NCBI GenBank assembly: GCA_963575745.1
Contig: CAUYUJ010004355.1
Coordinates: 1 to 64,000, forward strand
Direction: 5' to 3'
DNA from: Prorocentrum cordatum
Taxonomy: Eukaryota > Sar > Dinophyceae > Prorocentrales > Prorocentraceae
DNA: 64,000 nt
A program made the translations under genes and the position numbers. Positions 1 to 11,679 of the stretch are shown piece by piece (the first letter of the stretch is position 1; each line of letters starts with the position of its first letter). Below the pieces are notes generated by a model. It ran no database searches and was not told the origin of the DNA. It worked only from the letters and a program-made list of their open reading frames with translations.

Positions 1-229
1 TTGCCGCTTGCGTGGCCTCGCCTCGCTGGTCTTGGGGACTCATTCGGGCCCAAAGTTGCTGTCTCGAGGGTCTGCGAGCTGGCCACGAAGCCACGCCCAG
101 TAATCGTTGACGCTTCGCGTCTCCCCACTGATGCCCGTCCAGAAACGATGCCCAGGGGGGTTGAGGTGATCAGGGAAGTGGGGGAGCGTGCAGAAGAACA
201 AAGGGTGGGGAAACCGTCCGATACCCCAA

Positions 230-365
230 GAGGGGGAGGGTGGAGGAGGGGAAGGAGGAGGAGGAGGAGGAAAAGGAGGAGGAGGAGGAGGAGGGCGAAG
301 AGGAGGAAGGAGGAAGTGACAGGGGACAAGGAGGAGGATGAGGATGATGAGGATGATGATGCTGC

Positions 366-428
<63 letters not shown>

Positions 429-480
429 GGAGGAGGAGGAGGAGGAGGAGGAGGAGGAGGAGGAGGAGGAGGAGGAAGAT
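230..480. repeat. AGG / GAT / GAG microsatellite block
   Basis: An interrupted AGG tract (about 230-345) runs into a pure GAT run (about 360-426) and then a pure GAG run (about 427-477). It translates as poly-Asp/poly-Glu or poly-Met in different frames, so the long open frames crossing it come from the repeat and are not evidence for a gene. Confidence 0.9.
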
Positions 481-499
481 AAGGAGGGGCACCTTGGCG

Positions 500-1250
500 A
501 GCCCAGGGCTGGCGTCTTGGGCGCCTCGGGCATCCTCTGGAGGCCTCTTGGGGGTCTCTTGGGAGCTCCTTGGAGGGTTCCTGGACGCCTCTTGGGGCCG
601 TCTGGGCGCCTCTTGGGGCCCTCTTGGGGCGCTCTTGGGAGCTTCAGGGGCGCTCTTGGGGCCATCTTGGAGGACATCGATCAAACACGAGGGGAGCTCC
701 AATTAGCCTCCCCCCTCTGGAGCACCGAAAATCGCCTCCTGGACCCCTCTTGGGGCGCTCTTGGGCGCGCTTGGGGCCGTCTTGGGACTCTCTTGGGCCT
801 TTCTGGGGGCCTTTTTGGGCCATCTCGGAGCCATCTTGAGGCCTCGGAAGGCTATCGGAAACGAAGAGGCAAGAAAGCAGCATTCATTGCCTTTCCTGAG
901 GTTTTTGAAGGATTTTGGCCTCTTGGGGGTCTCCGTGGAAGTCATGGAGGCCACCTGGAGCCGTCTTGGAGCGTTCTTGGGGCCTCTTGGAGCATCTTCG
1001 GAGCCATCTTGAGGCATCTGAGGCTATCTTGATCCATCTTGGAGGTCATCGTGGGCTGTCCGAGGCGCTCTCGGAGCTGTCTTGGGCCATCCTGAACGCT
1101 CCAACTATCCGCGACCACCCCTGTCGAGGTCCAGGGGGAGGGGGTTAGGGGGGAGGGGTAAGCCCCTCCCCGAAGGGGAAGAAGGGGTTTGGACGAGAAG
1201 CCGCTCTAGATCACCTACGCCCAGAGGGCTGGTGGGACTCTTCGGCGTGC
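500..1250. repeat. Dispersed CTTGGG-type degenerate repeat, copy 1
   Basis: Dozens of degenerate units of the form GCC-x-TCTTGGG, about 10-14 bp each, fill 500-1080. They are followed by a GGGGAGGG tract, a CTCCCCGAAGGGGAAG block and the phrase AGGGCTGGTGGGA. The same order of modules, including a central ATCGATCAAA block, occurs at 22170-22640. The two loci are therefore copies of one dispersed repeat of about 0.5-0.7 kb and not independent simple sequence. No coding role is seen. Confidence 0.75.
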
Positions 1251-1850
1251 CGGGGGGCCCGACAACTGGACCCGCTGCTTTCAGGATCCGTGTCCTTCAT
1301 GCTGGTCTGGGCGACGGCAACGCACGGGGTCGCCTGCGCGGACGCGCGCGTGCGCTTTCCGCGCCAGGTCGCGCGCCAGCGCCCTCGTCTCCACGCGGTG
1401 TGCCGCGCTAGCGGCCCGCGTCAGCCGCGGCCTAAGGTCGCTACGGTGGCTTCGCGTCGTGTCGACGCGGCGGTGACCCCGCCGCGTGCGTTCAGCGTTG
1501 AGCGCCTGCGGCGGCCCAGAATCGGCACATCGTTGCACGATCCAGCGTTTCTGAAAGGGCCGATCGTTTATTGTCGAACGATCCCCGCGGTCGCCACGAC
1601 ACAAGCCTGCCTTTTGTTTTCTCGTGTGAGAGCCGCTTCCTTCTTGCCGATTGGGCTCCGCCTCCACGGCGCGGACGCCGAATGGGAGCCAGCGCCGCGA
1701 AGGGGGTGGCCGGCAGGGCGCGCCTTGGGGGACAGGCATGGCGGGGGCCGTCGGGGTGTCTCCTTTGCCTGGGGAGCGGTGCTGTAGGCTATAAGTGGTC
1801 TGAGCGGCAGCGCCTCTTACGGCGGAGTCTATTCGGAGCTTGTGACCCGG
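1251..1850. other. GC-rich spacer, no gene recognised
   Basis: Open frames of about 150-165 codons exist on both strands, but none has recognisable domains or convincing composition. They are what GC-rich sequence gives by chance. Confidence 0.5.
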
Positions 1851-1854
1851 AGAA

Positions 1855-2847
1855 GCAGGAGGAGGTTGAGGAGGAAGAGGTGGAGGAGGAGGAGGATGGA
1901 AGGGTTGACGATGAGGACGAAGATGTGAGTGGTGGTGATGATGACTACGATGAAGATGGCGATGCCATATCGATTAGCATGGCGATGACGGCGATGCCGA
2001 TTCCGACGCCGATTGTGGTGCTGCTGCTGATGATGATGATGATGCTGCTGATAATGCTGATACTGATTCTCATAATGCTGATGATGATGGTGATGATGAT
2101 TATGATGATGATGATGACGATGATGACGATGATGATGACGATGCTGATGATGATGCTGCCGATGACGATGATGACAACAGTGATGATGATGATGATGCTG
2201 ATGCTGCTGATGATGATGATGATGCTGCTGATGCTGCTGATGATAATGAAACCGCAGACGATGCCGACGACTATGGTGACGATGGAGCGCACGCTGATCA
2301 TGACTCATGACCATGATGATCGACAGTGACGATGTATAGTATGCTGATCATGACGACGATGATGATTATGCTGCTGATGACAAATACGATGAAAATGAGG
2401 ATTATGATGATGATGTTGAGGGTGAGGATGGGGATTATGATGATGATAATGATGGCGATGATGAAATGATGATGATGATGATGACACTGACGATGATGAC
2501 GATGACGTGACTATGACGATCATGATGATGACGATGCTGATGATGATGCTGCTGCTGATGATGATGCTTCTGATGATGATGCTGATCATGACGACGATGA
2601 TGATGATGATGATGATGCTGATGCTGATGCTGATGCTGATGCTGATGCTGATGCTTCTCCTGATGGTGATTCTGCGCATTATCATTCTGATGATCCGGAC
2701 GATGATGAGCATGATGGTTATGATCATGATGATGATGATGCTGATGATGATGGTGATGGTGGTGGTGATGATCATGACGATGATAATGTTGATGAGGATG
2801 ACGATGCTGATGGTGATGTTGTTGTTGACGCTGCTGATCATGCTGAC

Positions 2848-2905
<58 letters not shown>

Positions 2906-2912
2906 CTGCTGC

Positions 2913-2956
<44 letters not shown>

Positions 2957-3675
2957 GTGGTGGTCATGCTTATGTCGATGATGACGACGGCGATGGCAAT
3001 GATGACGCTGATGATGGTGATGACGATGGGCATTCTGCTGATTGCTGATGATGGTGATGATGATGCTGCTGCAGATGATGCTGGTGATGATGATGATGAT
3101 GATGGTGCTGACGGTTACTATGCTGGTGATGACGATGATGATGATGCTGTTGATGATGATGCTGATGATGATGACGACGATAATGATGATGATGCTGATG
3201 ATGATGCTGATGCTGATGATGATGCTAAATATGATTATGCTGATGATGACGATGTTATTGCTGATGCTGCTGATGATGCTGACGATGATGCTGCTGATGG
3301 TGATGCTGCTGATGATGCTGATTCTGATTATGATGATGATGCTGACGATGCTGATGATGGTGACGATGCTGATCCTGATGCTTATGATGCTGATGATTCT
3401 GTTGCAGACTCTGCTGATGATGCTGACGATGATGATGATGATTAGGATGCTCATGAACATGCAAATGATACTGATGGTGATGCTGACGATGGTAATATTG
3501 ATGATGCTGACGATGACGATACTGATGATGATGCTGCTGATGATGATGCTGACGATGATGAAGATGATGATGATGATGCTGATGATGATGATGATGATGG
3601 TGATGATGAGGATGATGGTCATGATGATACTGATGATGCTGCTGATGATGCCCATGCTGCTGGCTGGTGATACTT

Positions 3676-3750
<75 letters not shown>

Positions 3751-3757
3751 TGTTTGC

Positions 3758-3806
<49 letters not shown>

Positions 3807-3915
3807 ACTGACGATAATGATGATGGTGCTGATGGTGATGATGATTTTGACGGTGCTGATGATGACGATGATGCTGATGCTGATGATGAGGATGATGACG
3901 GCGATGATGATCACG

Positions 3916-3985
<70 letters not shown>

Positions 3986-4359
3986 CATGATGATGATGCG
4001 GATGAGGATGAGGATGATGATGAGGATGATGAGGATGATGAGGATGATGAGGATGAGGATGATGATGCTGATGGTGATGCTGATGATGCTGCTGCTGATG
4101 ATGCAAATAATGATGATGCTGATGATAGTGCTGATGACCATGATGACGATGCTGATGGTGATGGTGATGATGCTGATGCTGATGCTGGTGGTGCTTCTGA
4201 TGATGATGATGCTGATGCTGATGATGATGATGATGCTGTTGCTGCTGATGATGCCGATGATGATGATGATATTGATGATAATGATGATGATGCTGATGAT
4301 GATGCTGGTGACGATGATGATGCTGATGATGCTGATGATGCTGATGATGCTGATGATGC

Positions 4360-4413
<54 letters not shown>

Positions 4414-4440
4414 GGTTTATGATTGTGGTTTTGAACATGA
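1855..4440. repeat. GAT (ATG/TGA) trinucleotide array of about 2.6 kb
   Basis: An almost uninterrupted array of GAT triplets with point variants (GAC, GCT, GGT, GAA) that keep the 3-bp phase over long stretches. Pure runs occur around 2840-2955, 3675-3810 and 3918-3985. Any frame gives poly-Asp, poly-Met or poly-stop (reverse: poly-Ile, poly-His, poly-Ser), so frames of up to 700 codons here are repeat artefacts. The substitution load makes most of it old; the pure runs look like recent re-expansion. Confidence 0.95.
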
Positions 4441-4485
4441 TGCCAATTGTTACGATGCCGACGACGATTGTAAGTGTGACCACGA

Positions 4486-5478
4486 CGACGACGACGACCA
4501 CCAAGAGCAGGATGAGGGGGAGGAGGAGGAGGAGGAGGAGGAGGAGGAGGAGGAGGGAGGAGGAGGAGGAGGAGGAGGAGGAGGAGGAGGAGGAGGAGGA
4601 GGAGGAGGAGGAGGAGGAGGAGGAGGAGGAGGAGGAGGAGGAGGAGGAGGAGGAGGAGGAGAGGAGGAGGGAGGAGGAGAGGAGGAGGAGGAGGAGGAGG
4701 AGGAGGAGGAGGAGGAAGGAGGAGGAGGAGGAGGAGGAGGAGGAGGAGGAGGAGGAGGAGGAGGAGGGAGGAGGAGGAGGAGGAGGAGGAGGAGGAGGAG
4801 GAGGAGGAGTGAGGAGGAGGAGGAGGAGGAGGAGAGGAGGAAGAGGAGGAGGAGGAGGAGGAGAGGAGAGAGGAGGAGGAGGAGGAGGAGGAGGAGGAAG
4901 GAGGAGGAGGAGGAGGAGGAGGAGGAGGAGGAGGAGGAGGAGGAGGAGGAGGAGGAGGAGGAGGGAGGAGGAAGGGAGAGGGGGGAGGAGACAGAGTAGT
5001 AGAGGAGGAGGAGGAGGAGGTGGCGGAGGAGGGAGGAGGAGGAGGAGGAGGAGGACGGAGGAGCTGGGAAGAGGAGGAAGGAGGAGGAGGAGGAGGAGGA
5101 GGAGGAGGAGGAGGAGGAGGAGGAGGAGGGAGGAGGAGTAGGAGGAGAGGAGGAGGAGGAGGAGGAGGAGGAGGAGGAGGAGGAGGAAGGGGAGGTGAGG
5201 AGGAGGAGTGAGGAGGAGGAGCGGAGGGGGAGGGGGAGGAGGAGGAGGAGGAGGAGGAGGAGAGGGAGGAGGAGGAGGAGGAGGAGGAGGGGAGGGGGGA
5301 GGAGGAGAGGCGGAAGAGGAAGGAGGAGGAGGAGGAGGAGGAGGCGGAGGAGGGGAGGAGGAGAGGAGGGAGGGAGGGGAGGGGGAGGAGGAGGAGGAGG
5401 AGGAGGAGGAGGAGTAGGAGGAGGAGGAGGAGAGGAGGAGGAGGAGGAGGAGGAGGAAGGAGGAGGAGGAGGAGGAGC
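4486..5478. repeat. GGA/GAG polypurine array of about 1 kb
   Basis: A short GAC run (about 4482-4498) passes into nearly 1 kb of GGA/GAG repeat. The plus strand is close to pure purine, with only a handful of C or T interruptions (for example near 4808, 4990, 5019, 5138 and 5209). Such tracts are known to favour triplex (H-DNA) and two-layer G-quadruplex structures; that is inferred here from composition. It encodes nothing credible. Confidence 0.95.
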
Positions 5479-6209
5479 CCTCCCCGAGGGCTGCCTCTTC
5501 TGTCGCCGCTCCAAGCAGCCGGTGGACGTTGAGATCACCTCCAGTGCGCCGCCCCTCGAGGTGACGGCGCCAGCGCCGGCTCACCATGAGGAGCTCGGCA
5601 GTCGTGTCTGTCAGGGGCCACGTTAGAGGGGAGAATCGGCTCAGGGGGGCATGCACCGACCCTTCACCGCCCATTGATCGCCGACAGGGGCCCGATGGTC
5701 CACCCCGCCCAGGAGCGTGCGCAATCGCCATCGGGGGCCCGTCGCCGACCTATCTGCGATGCATGGCCGATGATTCCAGTTCGATGGCTGTTCCCTCCCC
5801 CCCTCTGAGCTGGTCCCCCCTGTCGTTGCCCCTCACTGTGTCAGGCGGGGCTGGGACAAGGGTAATTCCGTTCCAGTACGTTCCGAAACGCTCTCAGAGC
5901 GTTCCAAAGCGCTCTGAGAGGGCCGCGTTGCTCGATACATCTTGCAGAACCGTTGGGTCTCCGACTTGTCCTGGCTATGTCCTACTCGGGCCATGCGGTC
6001 TCCAGGGTGTCCTCACCTCGGCCCTGGTCCTGGGGTGCCTTTAAAAGCGCTGTGCCTGGCCGAAGGCCTTCTGGGGGTGCCTGGATCGTCCCGATCGGCC
6101 GCCCACTCCCGAGGCTCGAGTTGCGACCTCCAAGCCTGGCATCTCCGCATCGTGAAACTTACCCTGGCGAAGGACCCAACCATATGCAATTGTGAGTGAC
6201 GCAGTTCTG
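5479..6209. other. Spacer without recognised gene
   Basis: GC-rich unique sequence. A short block at about 6076-6106 (GGGTGCCTGGATCGTCCCGA) is related to blocks near 17383-17430 (minus), 58378-58430 and 61715-61760, so it carries a fragment of a dispersed repeat. Nothing else is recognised. Confidence 0.5.
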
Positions 6210-6214
6210 AGAGT

Positions 6215-6650
6215 CGCCTTCGGTGGCGCTCCCCATGGGGCCACGAGACGTGTGAGGGGTGTGCCGGCATGGGGCGAGGGGGACGCTTGTGGACCCGCAG
6301 ATGTGGCCTCCATCGGATTTCCCTATGGGGCCACGAAGCGTGTGATGGGTGTGGCTACGAAACGTGTGATGGGTGTGCCGACATGGGTCGCGCAGACGCA
6401 TGTGGACCCTCCCATTGAGGCCTTCGTCGGAGCTTCCTGTCGGGCCACGAAGCGAGTGAGGGGTGTACCAACATGGGTTGCGCCGACGCATGTGGACCCC
6501 CCACTTGGGCCTTCGGTGGAGCTCCCTGTGGGGCCACAAAACGTGTGCGGGGTGCGCTGAAATCGGCCGTGCAGAATCATGCGGACCCTCCCGCTGGGGC
6601 CTTCGGTGGAGCTCCCTATTGGGCCACGAAGCGTGTAAGGGGTGTGAAGA
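6215..6650. repeat. 89-bp tandem repeat, about 4.5 units
   Basis: Units begin near 6221, 6307, 6420, 6509 and 6599 with CCTTCGGTGGAGCTCCC-like sequence and contain GGGGCCACGAAGCGTGTGA. The spacing is about 89 bp except for the unit at 6307. That unit is longer because an internal block of about 23 bp (GCGTGTGATGGGTGTG) is duplicated. Units are about 80% alike. No coding potential is convincing. Confidence 0.85.
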
Positions 6651-6685
6651 AACAGTGTCATGCGGAGGGTAAGGGCAGGGATAGG

Positions 6686-6804
6686 AGGAGGAGGAGGGAG
6701 GAGGAGGAGGAGGAGGAGGAGGAGGAGGAGGAGGAGGAGGAGGAGGAGGAGAGAACGAGGAAGAGGACGAGGAGGAGGAGGAGGAGGAGGAGGAGGAGGA
6801 GGAG
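6686..6804. repeat. GGA microsatellite at the 3' side of a LINE fragment
   Basis: A GGA repeat interrupted by GAGAACGAGGAAGAGGACGA. On the minus strand it is a TCC repeat about 160 bp beyond the stop codon of the retrotransposon fragment at 6965-8565. It could be the simple-repeat tail of that element, which is an inference. Confidence 0.85.
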
Positions 6805-6964
6805 GACCATTTGGACCATTTGACCAAGCACAGTCGTGCGGGGGAGAAGGAGGGGGAGAGGAAGGCAGGACCCCGTACAGAGGTGCTCTGGTGCAGGCGG
6901 AACCTCGCCTCACCGCCACACCCCAGCACTGCTACTGGCCAGTGGCCCTCCGCAGGAGGACCAA

Positions 6965-8540
6965 CTACCCAGCAGCGGCGGACGGTCCACCGTCCCCTCC
7001 CTGGGGCCCAACGGCCCTCTCGTACGCTCTCGCCAGGCTTCCGAGGTCTCGCGCTTCGAGGGCGGCCTGCAGGACCCTCGGTACCCCTTCTCGACGGGGG
7101 TACTTGCCCTCCTCGATACGGCTTATGTTCTCTCGGGCTTTCCTGGACATGCCCTCACAATTGGCCGCCAAGTGGCGCCCATCCACCGTAGCGTACTTAC
7201 CACAGGTGGTGCAAAAACTCATGAGGAACCGCTCCCACCTGTGGACTGTGTGGGAGGGGTGCACTTCCCGCCCCGCCGCCAACCCACCGCCTCCCGCCCC
7301 CACCGAACAGACAGGGAGGCCACGGCACGGGGTCTTGGCGGCCTCGATGAGGCGAGAAGCAGGCACCACGATATTGCACTCGCTGCACCTCCATGCGCCT
7401 TCGCTCAGCTCAAAACAATGGCTGGCGGCCTGCAGCGCGAGCTTCCTCCTCGACGGGGGCTCTCTCCGTTGGACCGAGGCCCGAACCCCACTGCATGAGT
7501 CGGCGGCCTCTGACGCCAGGGCCAGTGCGCGCCTCGCGCGCGCTCGAACCAGGGTGCCGATCGCATCCCAGTGGTCTGTCTGAGGCTCGCATCCTTCCAC
7601 CGACGCCGCCCACCCTCTCCCCGCCGCAGCCCCCGCCTCTTCATCAGCCAGGGCGTTGCCCTGAATTCGGTAGGGACCGATCGGTTCGCTAGGAGAGGTG
7701 GCTTCGTCCATGTGAGAGGGAACCCACCTAAGGTTCACCTGTGTCGACCGAGACTGGAAGATCACCCGAGTTCGAGACCACAAATTCTGGTTTGCTCCGT
7801 TTTTCTGGAACTGCCGGCCCCGCCCCCAAGCTCTCATGAGGGGCTCGTGGTCAGTCACGAACAGAAAACGCATGGGGACATGTTCCAACGCAGTGGCAAA
7901 CGCGAGCAGCTCAGAACGAGGGACCGTTTGCCGCTGGCCCCCGACTGGAGTCGATAACCCCCGCGCCAACCTCCAGCCCCTTTGGCCGTCAGGTTGCATG
8001 GCGATCACCGCGGTGCCACACCTGCGCCTACGTGGGTCCGCACTGTGGGTCCCCCCCGATCCGTCTCCGAAAACCACTACACACCCGAACGTGGTGTGCG
8101 GCTCAACCTCGGAAATCGGGAGCGGCCCCAAGGGCCGAACATTTTCTTCAGGAGAAAACGATAAATGGGTGTTCCTTCAAAACCGACATTGCACCGGCAC
8201 TCCCAAACTCGGTGAAAGAGAGTCTCTGTGCCCTGGTGGCACCTTGGGCATAACGTGTCAACCTCGTATCCTAGAGCCGCTTGCCTTTCTCGAGTGAACT
8301 GTCTGCCCGAGACTGCAACATTCTGGAGCCCCACCAGATCGCACGCTTCCTTAGCGAGAAACTTGCGAATTTCGCGGCCAGCCAAGAGCGCATCCCCGCC
8401 CCCAAGCTCCAGCCCCTCACCCCCATAATGAGAAGCAGCCTGGGTCCAAAACAGGGAAGACAAGTCCTGGGCCAGGTCGCTGAGCAGCTCGGTGAAATCG
8501 GCGTCCCCTTGCTCGAGCCCTTCCTCCAGGGAGGCCCCGC
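6965..8540 (-). pseudogene. 5'-truncated non-LTR retrotransposon: zinc finger, RNase H, C-terminal CCHC-like finger
   Basis: Reading on the minus strand, an upstream frame (about 8540-8090) ends in a zinc-binding segment typical of the region after LINE reverse transcriptases (CPRCHQGTETLFHRVWEC). A second frame (8131-6965, 388 codons) starts with an RNase H domain. Its acidic residues are visible in VVFGDGSGG, PRSELLAF, FVTDHEPL and GNALADEEA, and WVPSHMDE precedes the last Asp. A C-terminal zinc finger, FCTTCGKYATVDGRHLAANC, follows. The two frames overlap around 8077-8131 and must be joined by a frameshift, so this copy is broken. No reverse transcriptase is present: the element is cut off at about 8520-8540, where the 77-bp tandem repeat begins. 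5' truncation is normal for elements copied by target-primed reverse transcription. The family assignment is firm; the exact clade is not. Confidence 0.85.
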
Positions 8541-9152
8541 CTGAGCGAGGAGGGTATTCGAACACAATGTTAGAAGTTTTCGTGCCCCTCCCACTCCTCT
8601 AGGGAGACCCCGCCGCAGCGAGGAGGGTATTAGAACACCATGCTGATTATCAGGCTTCGTGCCCCTCCCACTCCTCCAGGGGGGCCCCGCCTGATCGAGG
8701 GGGGTATTCGAAAGCAATGTTATTTAGCAGGTTTCGTGTCCCTCCCACTCCTCCAGGGAGGCCCCGCCTGAGCGAGGAGGGTATTCGAACACAATGTTAT
8801 TTATCAGATTTCGTGCCCCTCCCTCTTGGGAGGCCCAGCCTGAGCGAGGAGGGTATTCGATCACCATGCTATTTATCAGGTTTCGTGCCCCTCCCACTCC
8901 TCTAGGGAGGCCCCGCCTGTTATTTAGCAGGTGTCGTGTCCCTCCCACTCCTCCAGGGAGGCCCCGCCTGAGCGAGGAGGGTATTCGAACACCGTGTTGT
9001 TTATCAGGTTTCGTGCCCCTCCCACTCCTCCAGGGAGGCCCCGCCTGAGCGAGGAGGGTATTCGAACACCGTGTTGTTTATCAGGTTTCGTGCCCCTCCC
9101 ACTCCTCCAGGGAGGCCCCGACTGAGCGAGGAGGGTATTCGAAATCCATGTT
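8519..9152. repeat. 77-bp tandem repeat, about 9 units
   Basis: Units contain CAGGGAGGCCCCGCCTGAGC, then GAGGGTATTCGAACAC and TTTCGTGCCCCTCC. Successive starts at 8946 and 9023 give a 77-bp period. One unit (about 8897-8945) carries an internal deletion of roughly 26 bp and another (about 8822) a shorter one. The array abuts the truncated end of the minus-strand LINE. A lone partial unit lies at about 9836-9870. No function is apparent. Confidence 0.9.
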
Positions 9153-9218
9153 ATCCGTAAGGGCTTCGCCCCCTGCCGCCGGCCCCCTCTGTCGGAGAAT
9201 GGGCTATGGAAGAGCAGG

Positions 9219-9620
9219 TTTTGGACCCTGACCCCGCGGATCTGCGTGAGGGGTGGCACCGAATTTCAGAAATGTGGCAAATCCCATGTGTTTTTGGACC
9301 CTGACCCCGTGGATCTGCGTGAGGGGTGGCACCGAATTTCAGAAATGTGGCAAATCCCCTGTGTTTTTGGACCCTGACCCCGCGGATCTGCGTGAGGGGT
9401 GGCACCGAATTTCAGAAATGTGGCAAATCCCATGTGTTTTTGGACCCTGACCCCGCGGATCTGCGTGAGGGGTGGCACCGAATTTCAGAAATGTGGCAAA
9501 TCCCTTGTGTTTTTGGACCCTGACCCCGCGGATCTGCGTGAGGGGTGGCACCGAATTTCAGAAATGTGGCAAATCCCTTGTGTTTTTGGACCCTGACCCC
9601 GCGGATCTGCGTGAGGGGTG
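9219..9620. repeat. 73-bp tandem repeat, about 5.5 near-identical units
   Basis: Each unit holds TTTTGGACCCTGACCCCGCG, GATCTGCGTGAGGGGTGGCA and CCGAATTTCAGAAATGTGGC, with an exact 73-bp period. Only one or two bases differ between most units, so the array is young or homogenised. It is not related by eye to the 77-bp array 70 bp away. Confidence 0.92.
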
Positions 9621-10545
9621 TCGATTTTGAGCCCCCCCAGCAATTCAGACAACGCGCCCAGGTGGTGCTAAAAATCTGGTTTGGGCCTCCCTCCCCTCGC
9701 GCGGTCAATCAACTAGTTACAGTAACCAGCAAGAAGCAGAACTGTAACACTGGAAACTACAAACTACAACTGGTACAGGAAACTGCGAATCACGGGCCTA
9801 CAGCCTGGTGGCCCCACAAGGGGGTCGGCGGATTTAGTCGGGTTTCGTGCCCCTCCCAGTCCTCCAAGGGCGAACGTGCTTCCTGAACAGCCGTCGTCTT
9901 CCTCCCTGCTGCTCCCCCTCCTTGCCTTCGTCTGTCGCTCTCGCACGTACTTTTGCGATGGCCTTTCCATGCATATTGCTATTCTGCCTCGTTGATCCCA
10001 CGAAGCCCTCAACATCCTTATGTGGTCGGAGGTTAGTCGACCTCCTACCCTGGCACGTCGATTAGCGAATTGGCCGTTTTCGGTTCGCGAGAGGGCGTCG
10101 CGGCCGTCATTTTTGCGGGTCCAGGTCCGTCGGTTTTGGTCCTAAGCCGTTTCCACTAAAGGGAGGTTTACTAAAGGGAGGTTAGTCCACCGCTGATGTG
10201 GGGAACCCCGTTAGCATAATTAAAACGAGTGTGCACGTCGTTAGGAAGCGAACGCCACACTTGGAGAACGAGCCGCCATCAATCCGTGACGCTGCCGTTG
10301 TTTTGGACCCTTTTTTGGGGGGGAGGGGGGGGGTAAAGAAAACAACACTAGATTACTATTTCCAACATGTGCGCGGCGCTGTTGCGAGAACCGCATTTTG
10401 AACACCACCCGCCCTCCATCGGTGAAACGGTTGCCAGTTTGCAAGCGTGATGCTCATAATGGTCAGGAAGTCTCAGGCGAAACGCCAGGCCCGCCATTCG
10501 GACTGGCCTCGGGGTGCGACAGGGATGAGTTATACATAAGGAACA
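9621..10545. other. Spacer, no gene recognised
   Basis: Mixed-composition sequence with no convincing open frame. It holds a partial unit of the 77-bp repeat (about 9836-9870) and a short direct duplication of GGGAGGTT(T/A)(A/G) near 10160-10185. Confidence 0.5.
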
Positions 10546-11174
10546 GTGGAAGAGGAGGAGGAATAACAATATGAATAATAATAACAACCATTTGAATACT
10601 AAGAAGACGATCAAACACATATACTAGTAATGCTCAGAACGCTAACACGAAGCATATTAATAAGAGCAATGCTGAACACACTAATCATATTGATTCACTT
10701 GCAATGATACGAATACTAACCATAATAATAAGAAGACGAATTATCCTATTACTAATAGTACGAATAATGATACGAATATTAACCATACGACTACGGATAC
10801 GACAATGAATGCTATTACCAATGCGAGGGAACTTATTAATACTAATAAGACGAGTCATAAGAACACCACTAGTAACAAGACAGACACTAAAATGACCATT
10901 AAAACGAATACTAATACACATGAGCATGCGAACAATAACCATAATGATAATAATAATACTAATAATAATATTAAACGTTAATAATAATACTAATAACAAT
11001 ACTAATACGAATACTAACACTACTAATAATGATAAATAAATAAATAAATAAATAAGAAAATAATAATAATGATAATAATAACAATAATACTAATACTAAT
11101 AATACTAATACACATAATAATAATGATGATAATAATGATGCTGATGATGATGATGATGATGATGGCTGATGATA

Positions 11175-11244
<70 letters not shown>

Positions 11245-11295
11245 GGCTGATGATAATAATAATAAATAATAATAGTATGAATAATAATAATAGTA

Positions 11296-11362
<67 letters not shown>

Positions 11363-11503
11363 TACTAATAATACTAATAATAATAGTAATAGTATTTTAA
11401 TTATTAATAATAGTACTTATAATAATACTATGAAGAGGAGGAGGAGGAGGAGGAGGAGGAGGAGGAGGAGGAGGAGGAGGAGGAGGAGGAGGAGGAGGAG
11501 GAG
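10546..11503. repeat. AT-rich island of decayed trinucleotide repeats (AAT/ACT/GAT/GGA)
   Basis: 10546-11130 is strongly A+T rich in an otherwise GC-rich window and is made of degenerate AATACTAATA-like steps. It grades into pure blocks: ATAA (about 11030-11055), GAT (about 11130-11245), AAT (about 11260-11420) and GGA (11431-11503). The graded edges suggest it is an old AAT array and not transferred DNA. No gene is visible. Confidence 0.85.
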
Positions 11504-11679
11504 GGTGTGAGGGAGCAGGGAGGGATGGACGTGGGCTGGGCCCGCTGCCCGAGGAGGTCACCCTCCTGGAGCAGCCAGCCGCCCAGAAGAGCCCTGGGCG
11601 CGGCAGGGCGCCGGCAGGCCGCCTGGCCCCGAGCGCGCGCATCCCTTCCGGAGGACGGGACGGGAGAGGGCGAGGGGCA

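Noticed and set aside
1-1032. Open frame of 343 codons with poly-Asp and poly-Glu
   Set aside because: It is carried by the AGG/GAT/GAG microsatellite and the CTTGGG-type repeat. No domain or coding bias is seen outside the repeat.
3042-5141. Open frame of 699 codons (poly-Met, poly-Asp, poly-Glu, poly-Gly)
   Set aside because: Purely a product of trinucleotide repeats; every frame of such arrays stays open.
4450-5731. Long minus-strand frames of Ser, Pro and Leu runs
   Set aside because: Translation of the CCT strand of the polypurine array, not a proline-rich protein.
8519-9620. Possible CRISPR-like arrays
   Set aside because: Repeats are contiguous 77- and 73-bp units without unique spacers, and the genome is eukaryotic.
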